Shown: positions 63,846-64,000 of the stretch, piece after piece | How positions within the stretch are numbered: position 1 is the first letter of the stretch | Layout: each line of letters starts with the position of its first letter | Origin: Floccularia luteovirens | Taxonomy: Eukaryota > Basidiomycota > Agaricomycetes > Agaricales > Squamanitaceae | Direction of reading: 5' to 3' | Assembly: GCA_009739215.1 (NCBI GenBank) | Contig: VSJF01000006.1 | Span: 1,116,001 to 1,180,000, forward strand | Length of the DNA stretch: 64,000 nucleotides | Notes under the pieces: model-generated | Databases searched by the model: none | What the model was told of the DNA's origin: nothing | Seen by the model: only the letters and a program-made list of their open reading frames with translations | Translations under genes and position numbers: made by a program

Positions 63846-64000
63846 TTAGCGAGTGTTGTTGGAGTCGGGTGAGTAGCTGACTACACCCATACCAAATGTA
63901 TCTCCAACTTGATTCCCAGTTGGGACGAAGTCACATTCCGTGAATAGTTGGATTTCGTCCAAGTGCATGTGATACTTCCCATTGCAGCGGACACTGTAGT
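63846..64000 (-). CDS. Possible 3' end of a gene cut by the window edge
   Basis: Open frame of about 50 codons running in from the right edge and stopping at 63846-63848, with RCNGKYHMHLDEIQLFTECDF and VVSYSPDS. The composition looks protein-like. It weakly recalls the C-terminus of fungal T2 ribonucleases, but that is not reliable. Confidence 0.2.
   Translation of the reverse strand, partial: YSVRCNGKYHMHLDEIQLFTECDFVPTGNQVGDTFGMGVVSYSPDSNNTR

Overview
The window is nuclear DNA of a filamentous basidiomycete, most likely an agaricomycete. Nearly every gene is cut by introns of about 45 to 60 bases. The histone H3 ends in the VTIQPKD...RLRGERS form I associate with basidiomycetes. There is a D-rich/NSE sesquiterpene synthase of mushroom type, a lanosterol synthase, a fungal ARP9 and a pogo-like transposon remnant. 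Genes are dense and lie on both strands. I see no bacterial, viral or organellar segment, no rRNA, no CRISPR array and no convincing tRNA.

Left part (1-19.1 kb): an acidic low-complexity ORF; a secreted sedolisin (tripeptidyl peptidase, minus); a very long Doa10/SSM4 RING-CH ubiquitin ligase of the ER membrane (plus); a head-to-head histone H4/H3 pair; a tail-anchored basidiomycete protein of unknown role; a SIR2/HST1-like sirtuin; and argininosuccinate synthase.

Middle (19.4-36.8 kb): a coiled-coil RING protein, nucleoporin NUP85, an unlisted three-exon cysteine-rich microprotein (25.57-25.93 kb), an F-BAR/RhoGAP of RGD1 type, an F-box/LRR protein, a second H4/H3 pair almost identical to the first, a GPI-type aspartic protease, a frameshifted relic of a centromeric histone H3 (CENP-A/CenH3) gene, and a sesquiterpene synthase.

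Right part (36.8-64 kb): a gene-poor 2.3 kb, condensin subunit Barren/CAP-H, a coiled-coil protein of unknown role, a PAF-acetylhydrolase, a GH79 beta-glucuronidase-like enzyme, the pogo-like transposon remnant, two METTL21-type methyltransferases on either side of a mitochondrial rhomboid protease, a small conserved-looking protein, lanosterol synthase (ERG7) divergent from ARP9, ribosomal protein eL30, and a possible gene fragment at the edge.

Themes: chromatin genes are unusually frequent (two H3/H4 pairs, a CenH3 relic, SIR2, condensin, ARP9), though most are ordinary single-copy genes and clustering may be chance. The best leads are the two histone pairs, whose near-identity stops inside the last codons of both genes (a gene-conversion footprint); the two-residue insertion between K23 and K27 of this H3; the CenH3 pseudogene 2.4 kb from one pair; and the cysteine-rich microprotein. 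All homology statements come from reading translations by eye; no search was run.
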